64,000 nt of DNA from Eriocheir sinensis (lineage: Eukaryota; Arthropoda; Malacostraca; Decapoda; Varunidae). Location: assembly GCF_024679095.1 (NCBI RefSeq), contig NC_066522.1:12100253-12164252 (forward strand). The letters are read 5' to 3'. Below the pieces are notes generated by a model. That model had not been told where the DNA came from, ran no database searches, and was given only the letters and a program-made list of their open reading frames with translations. Positions 10,230-36,700 of this stretch are shown piece by piece; the first letter of the stretch is position 1; the number at the start of each line of letters is the position of its first letter. Both the position numbers and the translations under genes were made by a program.

Positions 10230-11165
10230 TGATCTTCAGTGTCATCATCAAAACACTCGTAAAATGATCTTCACTTTCACCTTCATCATCATCACTTTCT
10301 TTTTGTTCTTGTTGTTCTTCTGCCTCCTGTTCTAGTTATCGTTCTTGTTCTCTTTCTTCTTCTTTTTCTTTTCTTCTTGTTCTTGTTCTTCTTCTATTCA
10401 TTCTTCTCTACCATGTTCTAATTAATTAAATGCATCAGGGAGCGTCGCATTACTTCCAAGCGTTAAGATACAACTAACTTTCGGTGTGACCTGAGAAGCT
10501 AAACTTCCTCGAATCTGCAAAAGCCGTCGTTGTTCAGTTCGGGGCTGTGAGGAAGAGAAAACTATAGGTAGGATAGACCCTTCGCTCGGGTGGCGCTGTT
10601 TTTTCTTTCTTTCTTTTTACAGTAAAGGAAACAGCTCAGAGGATAAAAAAAAAAAAAAAACTCCCAGCACTGCTCCTATAGAAGATAGTAGAGAAGAGTG
10701 GAAGAATGGGAAGGAAAACACTTACTAAGGAAAATATCATCAGTAGAGCTGCCTCGAGTATGTTAACCGAGGATATTAACATGGAAGACAAGGGTGATAA
10801 ATTAATAAGAAAAAGAACATCTGAATAAGAAAAAAGAATAGAATTTTCAGTCCCTCTTCAAGACGAATTAGTTGAGCCAGTGAATAGAGGAAGAGAAGTC
10901 TTTACCAAGTATTTTTGCTGAAGAAAAGTCATATATAAAAAGGGAAAAAAAGAAAAAAAGCAAGAAGAACAAAAAGCGGAAGAAGAAAAAAGAAGATGAA
11001 GAAAGAGAACAAGAACGAGAAGAACTAGAACAGGAGGAAGAAGAACAACATGACCAAAACGATGATGAAGGTGAAAGTGTAGATTATTTTACGAGTGTTT
11101 TGATGATGACACTACAGAGGAAGAGAAGTCCTTACCAAGTATTTTGGCTGAAGAAAAGTCATGGA
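10230..11165. repeat. Inverted duplication with flanking direct repeats
   Basis: The block at about 10230-10380 (GTCATCATCAAAACACTCGT, CACTTTCACCTTCATCATC, CCTCCTGTTCTAGTT, CGTTCTTGTTCTCTTTCTTC) recurs as its reverse complement at about 10975-11112. The right arm is bracketed by direct repeats AGAGGAAGAGAAGTC…TACCAAGTATTTT…GCTGAAGAAAAGTCAT at 10885-10935 and 11115-11163. On the + strand the right arm reads as an acidic Glu/Gln-rich peptide (…EQEREELEQEEEEQHDQ…), but without start or splice context. Confidence 0.75.
10605..10710 (-). mobile_element. 3'-end fragment of Jockey-like LINE
   Basis: Minus-strand tail with GAGCAGTGCTGGGAG, TCC TCTGAGCTG TTTCC and TTTACTGTAAAAAG, in the order found at 48990-49121. 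Diverged and non-coding. Confidence 0.55.
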
Positions 11166-11354
11166 GCAAAATTATGAAAATGAAGGATAACGTAAACGGC
11201 GCCGGGGTTATTATGATACGCGACACGTAATTCCCGTTCGTCATAGGCAGCAAAAATTAAAAAAAAGAGACCGGAGTGTGTTAATTAAAGAGAGGGATAA
11301 GTGGTCTATTTTCAAATTTAAGAGACTTGCCCTAGGAGCTGAGTGAAGTCGCCA

Positions 11355-11392
11355 CCCCCCCCCCCCCCCCCCAAAAAAAAAAAAAAAAAAAA
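11355..11392 (+). repeat. C18-A20 homopolymer pair
   Basis: A run of C directly followed by a run of A. It is a likely site of assembly or polymerase slippage. Confidence 0.9.
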
Positions 11393-11556
11393 CACTTTGG
11401 AGGAGCGAAAGAACATACTCCAGAAATTCTCCTCCAGATGTTCAATGCGTAGCTACTTTCTCTTGTGATCTACCTGTGGTTTTATCCACCTGTGCAGCTA
11501 TGTTGCAACGATATATCACTTTATCTGCTATTACTACTACTAGCCTTACTACTATA

Positions 11557-11563
<7 letters not shown>

Positions 11564-11603
<40 letters not shown>

Positions 11604-11662
11604 TTGCTACTACTACTACTACTAGGTACTACTGCTACTACTACTACCACTACTATTATTAC
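11564..11662 (+). repeat. (ACT)n microsatellite
   Basis: Trinucleotide array with a few interruptions (TTCTATTGC, AGGT, GCT). Confidence 0.9.
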
Positions 11663-11699
11663 TAACTTAAACTTTGGAGCATTTTCCCACCGCTCCTCC

Positions 11700-12357
11700 T
11701 CTCTCACTTTCGTTCGCTTTCTCTTTGCTGCAACCGTTACTTAGACACGAAGATGACATAACTCAGGTTGCATTTTACTGTCAGCGAGTGTTTTGACTAT
11801 AACCTTACATAACGGTTTGACGGTGTGGAAAGTCTCGCCAGTCACTATCTATGTAACGTGCAAGTGTCATTCCAGCAGTGAAACTTCCCGAGCGTAGCGT
11901 AGGCTCGTTTTAGCATGTCTATTGCAAGATCAAAGTAAGTTTTGGTCTATTGGAGGTGTGCGTGCATGTGTTTGCGTGCAGCGCGGGGGAGGCAATGCGG
12001 TGCTGCGGTCTGGGCGTGGGAGGGAGTCTTGCGTCCTCCGTGCGTGACTTGAAGCGCTGGTTGTGGTCACGAAAGACGAGGTACAGTTATTTTTCTTTTT
12101 CATAGCTGGTGGCAGGACGGGGACGCCTCCAAGCCTTAATTAATAGACATCGTTTCATTGATTACTTAAGTGGAGAATTGTTTCCTCATCTGACTCATCA
12201 GCCGCTAACTATAAAGATGATTAACTTGGTGTGTGGCTCCTGTTAGTGATGGTGGAGGTCACGAAGGTTTTTTAGCCAATCACAATAATTAACAACAATT
12301 AAGTGATATAATTTTTCATTATTTAAATGTCAGATGGGGAAGTCTTATTAAACATTT

Positions 12358-12360
<3 letters not shown>
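11700..12360. other. Unique segment, possible first exon only
   Basis: ATG at 11915 begins seven codons (MSIARSK-like) that run into a GTAAGT donor at 11934. GC-rich, CpG-bearing DNA follows (11960-12090). This could be a tiny first coding exon on the + strand, but I see no downstream partner exon. Confidence 0.2.
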
Positions 12361-12361
<1 letters not shown>

Positions 12362-12402
<41 letters not shown>

Positions 12403-12592
12403 TCACCACGGCCTGCTCACGTGTTGAACTCGTAATCGCCAGCAGGTACCCTCCCGACATGAGCAAGTGCTCTTTATCGTCGATCTCTGGGTACTGCCAG
12501 GACCTCACACACCACACACCCCATCCCCCTTGCCCAAGGGGGGACAGTAACCACTCCTAGTCAACGGAAAGAATCGGGCCTGAGCGGGCTGG
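12362..12592 (-). mobile_element. SINE-A, 5'-truncated, with (TG)n at its 3' end
   Basis: Reverse complement of the tail region of the SINE at 44488-44765: GGCCTGAGCGGGCTG near 12580, CCTAGTCAACGGAAAGAAT, CCCCATCCCCCTTGCCCAAG and GGTACCCTCCCGACATGAG. The tRNA-like head is missing. The element's 3' end abuts the (TG)n run 12362-12399, i.e. (CA)n on the SINE strand. Confidence 0.8.
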
Positions 12593-13430
12593 TGATGCTC
12601 GCAGTGAGGCTACACACACCTTGAGGAGCAAAGCAAAGGTACTCAGTGTGTAGAGGTTCATCTCTCAAGACAGACCTGATATAACCACAGAAAGTCAATC
12701 CTTGGGGAGCGAGGAGGCACACTCTGAGGAAAGTCTTCCCAGGGTTCTTACAGACTGTCATCCTTTTTAGGTGAAACTTCCAAACCTTAGATACTGCCCT
12801 TTGTTCGTCTCCTTATTTGTTTAGTACTTTCTTCCTAGAGTACAAAATTGCCAGCCACCTCGCATTACTACACTTTGTTCGGCTTGGTTTTGCAATTTTC
12901 GTCACCGTCCTTGTCACCGTCATTTGCATTTTATGATAAATGTTTTTATTCTCGCTCTGGTGGGTTTCAAAACCTGATGAATAAATGCACTTGTAAACAT
13001 ATGATAGTTGTAATTTTCCTTCTTTATAAATATATATCAATCATCCAAACAATACATGCTGCAACATGCAATATGATTTAATCTGCATTCTACTTTCCAT
13101 TGCAACCCAGTTATATATATATGTTGCTGGATTAACTTTACACACACACACACACACCAGTTGGATAGAAATGATTTAATCGAGATGGAAGAGAGGAGGC
13201 AACTAAAGAGGACATAAAGAAATTGAGAAAGGGGACTTGTTTGAGACACAAAGAAGTACAGTTTCCCATACAAAAGTGTGGATACATGGAATTGATTAAG
13301 CTATGACATTGTTGAAGAGAGCAGTGTCTATATAATGAAGGAAAAATTGGACAAATATTGATTGGGAGACAGGACTGTCTGAGCTTAAGCTCAGGCCCTG
13401 TAAACTACAAATAGGTAAATACACTGCTCT
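12593..13430. other. No gene seen
   Basis: AT-rich unique DNA with a short (TA)n near 13113 and (CA)n at 13141-13157. No exon recognised. Confidence 0.4.
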
Positions 13431-13431
13431 C

Positions 13432-13692
13432 GTAGCTTGACACTGATTTTGTAGATCAGTGGTTAAAGCTCTGTGCTGCCAAGTTTCGGCCTGGCAGGCA
13501 GAGGTTCGAGCTCTGCTAAGGCTGGGATTTTTCCCCTGACAAGGAATGGTTACTGTGCCCCATTGAACAATGGGAATGGGATATGTGGTGTGTGAAGGTC
13601 CCGGCAGTACCCAGACATCGACTATAATGAGTTTGCTCGGGTTGGGAGGATACTTGCTGGCGATGACAAGTCCGCTAGTAAGGCAGTGGTGA

Positions 13693-13752
<60 letters not shown>
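13432..13752 (+). mobile_element. SINE-A full-length copy with (CA)n tail
   Basis: A tRNA-like head carries an A-box-like AGATCAGTGGTTAAAGCTC (about 13455-13473) and a B-box-like GAGGTTCGAGCTCTG (13501-13515). The tail shares GACAAGGAATGGTTACTGT, GGGATATGTGGTGTGTGAAG and GGGAGGATACTTGCTGGCGA with the 44.5-kb copy, then GGTGAATT(AC)n at 13696-13752. RNA polymerase III origin follows from the tRNA-like boxes. Confidence 0.85.
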
Positions 13753-15745
<1,993 letters not shown>

Positions 15746-15761
15746 TTAGTTGCTCACCTGG

Positions 15762-28257
<12,496 letters not shown>

Positions 28258-28299
28258 TGTTGATAATTTTTGTCACCTTGGTCTTGGTCTTGGCCGGGA

Positions 28300-28900
28300 G
28301 TCCTTAATTCGTCGTCAGGTTGCCAACCAGAATTTTGTTTTTTGGTCCAAATATCCCTACCGATGTCACGAAAATTCCCTACCACTGACCTCTAACAGAT
28401 AGGTCAACTTCGTTGCAAATCTTGAAGCTCACAGCCGCTATATTCCGGTAACAGCGCTTGCTAAGTGGCAGTAGGACGTGATAATTAAAGCACTTTCTTA
28501 CGAATTTATTGAATTTTTCAATGCCCAAACTACTAGTTTCTCATTCGTTTATGTAAGAAACACTTTCGTCACCTGTCAATGTCGCACAAAACCACTTTTT
28601 CTCGTTATTTGACAAAAAAAATCATCCTCTATATAGCATATATGATAATGTGCTTTGGGTCGAGCTTTGTTTCAAAGTACTATTTCATTGCACTGGAAAG
28701 AAAAAAGGCTAGAGTTTACCCAAAAAAGATCACGAATATAATTATTATCTGCGTGTAACATTTATTTTGGTTACCCATTAAAAAAATATATATTTAAAAG
28801 AGAAAACAAATTATTTTAATGGGTAGCAAAAGTAGTACCATTCACACAAGAATTCCAATGTGGCCAACACTGACTCACTCAACTCGATCAGTCTCAAGAG
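28300..28900. other. Upstream region of GBA
   Basis: Region 5' of the GBA ATG. AT-rich with no obvious TATA or CpG island; I could not define a promoter. Confidence 0.3.
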
Positions 28901-28904
28901 AAGA

Positions 28905-29205
28905 GAAAAAAAGAAGAGGGGGAGGAGGAAGAGGCGGAGGAGGAGGAGAGGATCGAGGAGGAGAAAGAGGGGGAAGAGGTGGAGGAGGAGGAAGAGGGAG
29001 GATGAGGAAGAGGAAGAGGAAGAGAAATAGGAGGTGGAGAGCGACGAAGAGAGGAGGAAGAAGGGGAGGATCAGGAAGAGAAGAAGAAGACGAAGAGGAG
29101 GAGAAGGAAGACGAAGAGGAGAAGGAGAAAGAAAAGGAAGAAGAAAAAAGGTGGGAGAAGGGTGAGAAAGAGAAAAGGAGAGGAAGGAGGAGGAGGAGAA
29201 TACAT
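28905..29205 (+). repeat. Polypurine (GGA/GAA) tract
   Basis: About 300 bases of nearly pure A/G on the + strand, giving Arg/Glu/Gly open frames on + and Ser/Leu frames on -. Low complexity, not coding. Confidence 0.88.
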
Positions 29206-29513
29206 AGGAATACATATAGGAAGAACAGACACCAGAAGACCTATCGGTCTATGGCGAGGGTGTCTGTTTACTACCGCTACTACTAGTAATCTACGTGTGG
29301 TAGGACAGGACAGAATAGATGAAGGCTCCTCCCTACCCAGTACCTCTCCCTCCGGCAACGTGCCGGCAGGAAATAGTTAGAAGAGAACACCATGTACCTT
29401 TAAGGAAGAAAGGGACATGGAAATCTTACAGTAAAGAGAGAAATAAAAGGAAATTACTAACCTTAACTTACACTACTGGTAATCTAAGCTGTGGGGGAAA
29501 ATGACTTCATTAC

Positions 29514-30428
29514 ATAAGAACATAAGAACATAGAAACACAGGGAGACTAGAAGAGGCCGAGTGGCCTACACAGGGCAGCCCCAGAATCCCCCCTAATACT
29601 CACGATGGGTGAGGTGTAGTTTCAGGGGCACAGGTGGAGGCTTGATCCTCATTTTACCGGCGGTACTATGCACGCACCAGTACCCTGTCACCTTACTGCA
29701 CCCACACCTCACTCCACCTGGCATGCAGACATTAACTGTTGCTTTACTATATTGTTAACTTACGCTACTTGCAATTTAGGTTGTGGGGGAGAATAATATG
29801 GATTTAGGTTGAGGTCTTGTTGCAATCTGTCTGAAAACATGCGAAGAAGGGTCAGTATAATCTTATATCCCTGAAGTACTTATCCAATGAAGACTTGAAG
29901 TTATTGATACTCTGTGCGCTAACTATTGACGGTGGGAGTCTATTCCAGTGATCGACGACTCTATTATTAAAAAAAAACTTCTGCGCACCAATGTGTTACA
30001 TCGATTTCCCTTTAACTTCATACCGTTGGTGCGTGTTATTGTGTTGGTGTCTCTCTGAAATAGACTATCTGGGTTAATGTTGTCGAATCCATTAAGGATT
30101 TTGAACACTTCAATTAAGTCCCCTCTTATCCTTCGCTTTTTTAGGGAAAACATATCTAAAGCTTTAAACGCTCGTCATATGGCAAGTTTCGGAGCGCTGG
30201 AATTTGTTTGGTTGCTCGTCGCTGTATCTTTTCTGGCAAAACTTGATCTTTGATATAGTTCGGTGACCAGAACTGAACGGCGTAATCTAGGTGTGGTCTT
30301 ACAAATGCTAAATATAATCTCTTCATAAGTTCGGGCGATTTATAATCAAAGTTTCTTGAGATTAATCCTAACATCATATTAGCTTTTTTACTCGCTGCAG
30401 AACATTGATCACTCATTTTAAGAGTGTT
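29514..30428 (-). pseudogene. CR1/Jockey-like LINE, 3' half
   Basis: Minus-strand frames: CSAASKKANMMLGLISRNFD, LAFVRPHLDYAVQFWSPNYI and IQRRATKQIPALRNLPYDER, then (after a frameshift near 30155) SLKKRRIRGDLIEVFKILNG and a C-terminal RRSFFLI tail. The 3' UTR is shared with 9057-9318 and ends in CATAAGAACATAAGAACATA at 29514-29533 on +. 5'-truncated at a snap-back hairpin (30400-30460). Confidence 0.85.
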
Positions 30429-30460
30429 GACAGTAACACTCTTAAGAGTGATCAATGTTC
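30400..30460. repeat. Near-perfect hairpin at LINE 5' truncation point
   Basis: GAACATTGATCACTC-ATT-TTAAGAGTGTT, a GACAGT loop, then AACACTCTTAAGAGTGATC… back to GTTC. The stem is 26 bp with one 3-nt bulge. Confidence 0.9.
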
Positions 30461-30980
30461 AAGGAGGAAGAGGAAGACAAAGAGGAGCGGGAGGAGGGGA
30501 GGACGAAAAAGAGGAGGAGGAGGAGGAAGAAGAAGAAAACGAAGTTGAGAAAGAGGAAAAAGAAGAGTAAGTGGAGGCGGAAAAAGAAGAGGAGGGAGAC
30601 TAGTAAGAGGAAAAGGAAGAGATGAGAGAGGAGGAGGTGGAGCAGAAGGAGCTAGGAAGACCAAATGGAAGAGCAAAGAAGAGGAAGGAGAGAAAGATGA
30701 AGAGGAGGAGGAGAAGGAGGAAGATTAGTAGAAGGAAGAAGAGGAAGAGAAAAATGGAGAGGAGGAAGACGAGGAAAAAGGGGAGATAGAGGAAGAGGAA
30801 GAGGACAAGAAGGAGGAGGAGGAAAAAAAGAAAAGGATGAGGAAACGGAAGAGGAGGAAAAAGAAGAGGAGGAAAGGAAGAGGAGGAAGAGGGAGGGGAA
30901 GAAAAAGAAGAGGAAGAGGAGGGGAAAAAAGAAGAGGAGGAGGAGAAGGAGGAGGAAGAGGAAAAAGAGAAGGAGAATGG
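30461..30980 (+). repeat. Polypurine (GGA/GAA) tract
   Basis: About 510 bases almost entirely A/G on +. Three overlapping minus frames are open for the same compositional reason; none is a gene. Confidence 0.88.
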
Positions 30981-31009
30981 TGAGACACATCTCAGGGGCC
31001 GGTATGTCG

Positions 31010-31455
31010 AACTATCTAGATTAGTGAAGAAAAACACCAGGGTAGCAAAAAGGAACTATGAGATTAAAATAGCAAAAGAGGCGAAAAGTAGTCCCAAGAG
31101 CTTCTTTCAGATGTATAGAACAAAAACAAGGGAGAAAATTGGACCGCTGAAAGCAAACACAGGCGAGCTTGTGGTAGGATACGTAGTGATGGGTTTAAAC
31201 TGGATAAATTCAGATTCAACAGGGACATACGCAAAAATTGGTTTACTAACAGAGTGGTAGTTGAGTGGAACAGGCTGAGCAGTCATGTGATGAGTGCCAA
31301 TACAATTGCCACATTAAAAAATAGATTAGATAAATTCATGGACAGTGATATTAGGTGCATGGGGTTAGATTGACGGGAGCTTAGGTTCAAAGGAGCTGCC
31401 TATAGTATAGGCCTACCGGCCTCTTGCAGACTCGATCCGAGGTTTTTATGTTCTT
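31010..31455 (+). pseudogene. Internally deleted CR1/Jockey-like LINE
   Basis: The first part encodes KRNYEIKIAKEAKSSPKSFF and KTREKIGPLKANTGELV, the linker between endonuclease and RT. At about 31180 it jumps to the C-terminus: FKLDKFRFNRDIRKNWFTNR, VEWNRLSSHVMSANTIATLK, ending RCMGLD-stop, then a 3' UTR with GCCTACCGGCCTCTTGCAGA and TTATGTTCTTATG. The whole RT core is missing. Confidence 0.82.
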
Positions 31456-31589
31456 ATGAGAAGGAAGAGGAGGAAGAGGAAGAAGTAAGATAATTTCATA
31501 CCCATCTTGATATTGTTTTGGGTATTACTCCGGGCTTTAACAAACTTCACGCAGGTAGTTGACACTATATATAATGGGTCATATTTAAA

Positions 31590-31700
31590 AAAAGAAGAAA
31601 AAAAATCAGCACCCAATCTCACATATTTGACAAGGCTTTCATGGGAGTTTTGGGGCATTTCCAGGGGTAATTTTATGACCCTTTTGCCTCGGAGTTAAGC
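31590..31700 (-). repeat. Fold-back family fragment
   Basis: Minus-strand match to the family arm: CATAAAATTACCCCTGGAAA, then GAAAGCCTTGTCAAATATGT. Confidence 0.65.
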
Positions 31701-32326
31701 TGGTGAAAGACTGGATATTTACCTTGTATTGAAGTTTAGGCAGGTTCTTCAATCTTAATGTAGCCTCACTCCAAAGAAAATTATAGGAAAACTTATATGG
31801 GCTCTTCACATCATCGTTCACGCAACATATCTGATTATTCCTTCCTTGTTCATTATTTAAGAAGGTGAAGGCGCCTTGTACCGTCTCTATAGTGGAGTTT
31901 TGTTACATATTAAAGTTTTTCTACCTCAAGCGCTTGCTGTCACATCATTTTATGCCTTCGAAAATTCGCTATTCGAAAGTTAATCAATACGGCTAACTGT
32001 CAAAATTAAACGAAGGTACCTACATTTCGACAGTCGTTTGCACAGGAGTTTTATTTCATCTATTTATTCCAATTAAGGATTTTTTTTATTGTGCGTCGAG
32101 TGTAACACGTTCCACTGGGTTATCCCCGTGTGCATGCTTTGTCTGCTGTGCTTTTTTTCCCTTCTTCTTCTTTTTCCTGGCTCAGCATCAACAGGAAACA
32201 CGAGTCATATGATAATGATGATGATGACGATGGATAAAAGGGTGGGTGGAGGAAATGCACGCATACTGTTACCCCACAATATGCGCAGTTACCAGCTTAA
32301 AAATAAAAAGAGTTAGATAGGTATTA

Positions 32327-32530
32327 TAAGACACTTTCGCTTCTCACATCTGCTATTTCTAAAGGTCAGAGAGGGGGTCAGCCGGGTTCTAATGAGTGTT
32401 TCTTCAGGTTCACGGTACAGAGAAAAGGTCAAACTACCACCAGGGCCATAAAACTACTGGAAATGCTTAAAACCCCTACGAAAACCTTGTCAGATATGTG
32501 TATTTGGACGACGAAATGTCTTATAATACA
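32327..32530 (+). repeat. Fold-back family single arm
   Basis: Carries TCTCACATCTGCTATTTCTA, CAGGTTCACGGTACAGAG, CATAAAACTACTGGAAATGC and CCTTGTCAGATATGTGTATT in the order of the 46.3-kb element's left arm. Confidence 0.75.
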
Positions 32531-33541
32531 ACCCTTAGTTTTGCATAGTAGTAGTGGTAGACGACGGATAGAAGGTAGAGGTATGTGAAGGAGGAACAAG
32601 GAGGACGGGGAGCGTGGGAAGGACGCGTAGGATCGAGAAGGATGGCAGATTACGTCATCCCTGTTTGATCCTGCTCAGGGGCCCTTCGGTGGGTGGAAGG
32701 ACCGGTATAGTCTGTGCGTACGCGGCTATCTCCTGCGGCATGATGGTGACTCATTATTGCTGCGTCGTAACCTCCTAAACATATTACGCTTTATTCATGA
32801 GGAAATTAGGAAATGTAGGGAAAATATTATACCATGTGACTATAATGCACTATTCATGTTTTAATTCAGAGCTTGCGAGGGACGGCAACACACACACACA
32901 CACACACACGTTCTTCGTTGTTCTTATGTTTTTTTTATGCAATAACCCAACACACGTCCACACATGTCCCCCACCTTTCTCCCTCCTACGTACACTTACC
33001 TTGAAAAAAATGTGTTTGGGTTGCATCTCCACCAGTATTACCTTAGCACTGAGCATTATTTTCCTTCATCATTATTAATTTAACATTTCATAATTTTTAC
33101 ACACTTCATGCTTTGCTGTTTTACTTATTTCGCGACGAGGTAAAGTGTGTGTGTGTGTGTGTGTGTGTCGCTGCGGCTTCTTCCACCCCGTCCTTGGCCT
33201 CTCCCTTTCCAACACGTGGTGGCATGGCTTGTTGCGTCAGTACCACGCCCCAGCGGAGGCCCTTCGCTAGTGTCTCGGCCCCTGGAAGCAACGCAGCTAG
33301 GACTTTGCTACGGCGGGTGGGTGGGGTGAGGAAGGAGTTACATGGGACTTCACGCATGCATCATATAGTAGACGCATGCATTATATAGTAGAGGAGGGTC
33401 TATACTCGGCTGGTGTCTTTTTTTTTAGAAACTAATGTAACCATGTGAAAATTTCAGTGCGTGGAAGTATATGGGTGAATACAGGATCGCTAGCAGGTAT
33501 ATATTTTTTTCCTTATTGACCCCTTTTCGTAGCATTACTGC

Positions 33542-33590
<49 letters not shown>

Positions 33591-33874
33591 GTCGAATCAA
33601 TACAGGTTGCACACACCAGTCCTATTTGTTGTTATGAAAGTGCTCAGACGTAGGTTCGTAGTACACGTCCTTGGTCTTTCCGGGCGATTAGATAATATTC
33701 TTAACTCTATTGCAACAACTGACAGGCACTATTGCCTCATGTGAGACAGAGGGCATTCATGCAATATTAGAGTTTTTCTGTTTTACTTTACGTATCTTGA
33801 CAGCAGTTGTTATGTACATTCCATATCCACCATTATGTTAGTAAAGCTATGTTTGTGGCATTCAAATGGCAATA

Positions 33875-33918
<44 letters not shown>

Positions 33919-34283
33919 GTGATGATGACAGTCTCATTTCACTCAGCAGCAGATACAGTGGCTCGGAATGGGAAGGGGTGCTTGCCCAGAGACTGTCGAG
34001 GGAGGATGGCCTGTATTTTATAATTAGAAATGGTCCAGATACACATATTTGTCAACATCTACGAATCGTATTTTGACCAGAAGTATCGTATTGAATTATA
34101 AAATCAATATTTGCGGCAATTATTGTATTCGATATTCGCAAAATATTCGGATGGCAATATGCGAATAAGAGAGCTTGTAGCTCTTGATTTAACCAATGCA
34201 TTTTTTTTAATATTCATCACGTTTCATGCACCGACATAGGCTATACTTATTGCATAACGTATCCGTAATGGGGCATGGAGACC

Positions 34284-34349
<66 letters not shown>

Positions 34350-35330
34350 ACATAATGAACCTAGGTAGGCTATACATTTTACGCCTATAACACCGCATGA
34401 CGACTCGATGTATTGAGCCATTAGAAGGACAACATAATGCGGTTCAATCCCACAGGCAGACCGTATTTTCGTGGCCCATTCACAGCCTACCGAGGAATGT
34501 ATAGTTCGTTAGTACATTCCAGTCACTCGCCCCATGTGGGGGAGAGGGAGGGGGAGGCGGTGAACGTAGCTACTTGTTGGGCTTACGTACATCATCATAA
34601 AGGTTGTGCAGTAAATAATGTAATAAATAGATGAATCATAAATAATAAAGTGTAAATGAATAAATAGTATAATAAATGTAGTATTGTTGTAAGAGTTGTA
34701 GTATAGTTTAACACAACACCCGTCTCCATCCCAAACCGCGCAGCCCTCCTCTCTCCCCCTCACTCGGCGCCCCAAACATGGAGGTAAATATTTACTTCAT
34801 GGTTCCAGCCTCCGCCGCCACGCCCAACCCCCGTCTCAAAGGAGCTTAGGGCGTGGGAAAGGCAGGTAAGCGGGGGGGAGACGGAAGGTGGGTCCGCACA
34901 AACAGAAATACAGACCACACCGACTGACCGTTTTCAGGGGACAATCTTAGGAATGCATAGCCAGTTGGTCACTTTGGTCCAGATTCTTGACGCTTTCGGC
35001 TTGCACATCAACTATGTCTAACGTCTATAAAGGAGATTAATCGAGTTCTCATGTACGTTTTTGTCAAACTATCACTGGCTTCGTAAAACCTCTAGGCAAG
35101 CCTTACGAAATGTGGGTGTGAAAGCCTTTGTTCTATGTAAGCCTTTGTCCTGCATACATTAAATACGCATCTATAGAATTACGTATAATAGCGATGAATA
35201 TAAAGTAGTTTTTCAGACTGACTTCCGTGTGTTACCGTGTTATACATTTTTCTATTTTTACACATAATATTTATGAAACGATCTGGTTCTTGGAGGTATG
35301 CTAATAATAATAATAATAATAATACATAGG

Positions 35331-35465
<135 letters not shown>

Positions 35466-36109
35466 CATACATATATACGTACAAACATGCATAATGAAAG
35501 GCATATATACGCTTGATTTTACCGACAATAAATTAATTGTAGTTTTACAGAGTAACGCTATCAGTTGTGTAAATGCTATCGTAGCTATGTAGTTATGCAG
35601 CCATGCACTTTCTTTTGTAGGTAAATACAATATGTTTTGTTACTTTCATTATATTAATTAAGGGATGAAAAGGTGATTAAAGAATCCCCCGAGCTGGGTA
35701 GTACTGTTGTGGCGAACGGAATCCCTTGGGCGACGTTAGGAACAAGAAACATGCTCACTGAAAAGAGATCAATAACTATAAGAAAAAAAACAGGTTTACT
35801 TAAGTTAGTTTCCAGGAATCTAGCTTAAGTAAATCTGGTATAGTGCGTTATTATGCTCGCATAATACCAAGTAACCAGCTGGAGGTCGCGTACACATTCC
35901 TCGTGCTGAATAACTCTACCAACCAGCGGGCCACCCATACTGAGGAGGGCGGAGGCTGTTTCATGTCCAGTTGCAGGCAGCTCGTAGGGCCAGGCCAAGA
36001 CTTTAAAGTACAATTCCTCGCCCATACCAGAGGCCAAACCTTATTGCAGTCCACCATGTTTTGCCCACACCTTACAGGACCGCCCCTCCTCCCCCTCCTC
36101 ACCGCTCTG

Positions 36110-36244
36110 TAATTCAGTGGTTAGCACGGGTTCGATTCCAGGTTAAAGTGGAGACGGATGGGCACTGGGCAGTCTCCTCTGATCCGTGACCACCCAACAG
36201 TGAATGGGTTGGGTATAGGGTGTCATTCGGGGTTGGTTTGCCTC

Positions 36245-36295
<51 letters not shown>

Positions 36296-36412
36296 CCTGT
36301 GAGGTTCCAGCCGTACCCAGAGATCCGCCACCAAAGCTCCAAGGCTCAATCGGGGAGGGTACTGGCTGGTACTGGCTGGCGATTGCAAGTCCAGAGCGTG
36401 ACCAGACCATGG
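36110..36412 (+). mobile_element. tRNA-derived SINE with internal (TG)n(GA)n
   Basis: Head CTGTAATTCAGTGGTTAGCA (A-box-like) and GGGTTCGATTCCAGG (B-box-like). The tail GGGAGGGTACTGGCTGGTAC, GGCGATTGCAAGTCCAGAGC resembles SINE-A tails at 13.6 and 44.7 kb and the stub at 45220-45275. A (TG)n(GA)n run lies at 36250-36294. Confidence 0.72.
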
Positions 36413-36506
36413 GGAATCACACTGAAAAATGTATGTGGCCGCATGACATTTACTGAGCTCATCAGTAGTATTGATTACACTTTTTTGTTATAACCATTCA
36501 CAACTG

Positions 36507-36510
<4 letters not shown>

Positions 36511-36553
<43 letters not shown>

Positions 36554-36700
36554 TGTGGACCCCAGCCGCGGCCTTTTCCTTGCCTCGGGTGCATTTTTTG
36601 GGAAGGTAATTTCGGGAGAGGACTTCAGCCGCATTCCTCAAGCACTAAGAGGGAGGAGGAGGCGGAGGTCAGGAGAGAGAGAGAGAGAGAGAGAGAGGAA
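36511..36700 (+). repeat. Two (GA)n microsatellites
   Basis: GA runs at 36511-36550 and 36673-36698, upstream of the Bcl-2 family promoter region. Confidence 0.9.

Noticed and set aside
11915..11935. ATG-to-GTAAGT mini first exon
   Set aside because: Only seven codons and no partner exon found; kept only as a low-confidence remark.
28811..29286. Arg/Glu-rich 155-codon + frame and Ser/Leu 134-codon - frame
   Set aside because: Both are translations of a polypurine tract.
30600..31037. Three Ser/Phe/Leu-rich minus frames
   Set aside because: Same compositional artefact in a 500-bp purine tract.
32640..32780. ATTACGTCATCC as an ATF/CREB-type promoter
   Set aside because: No gene or first exon could be framed next to it.
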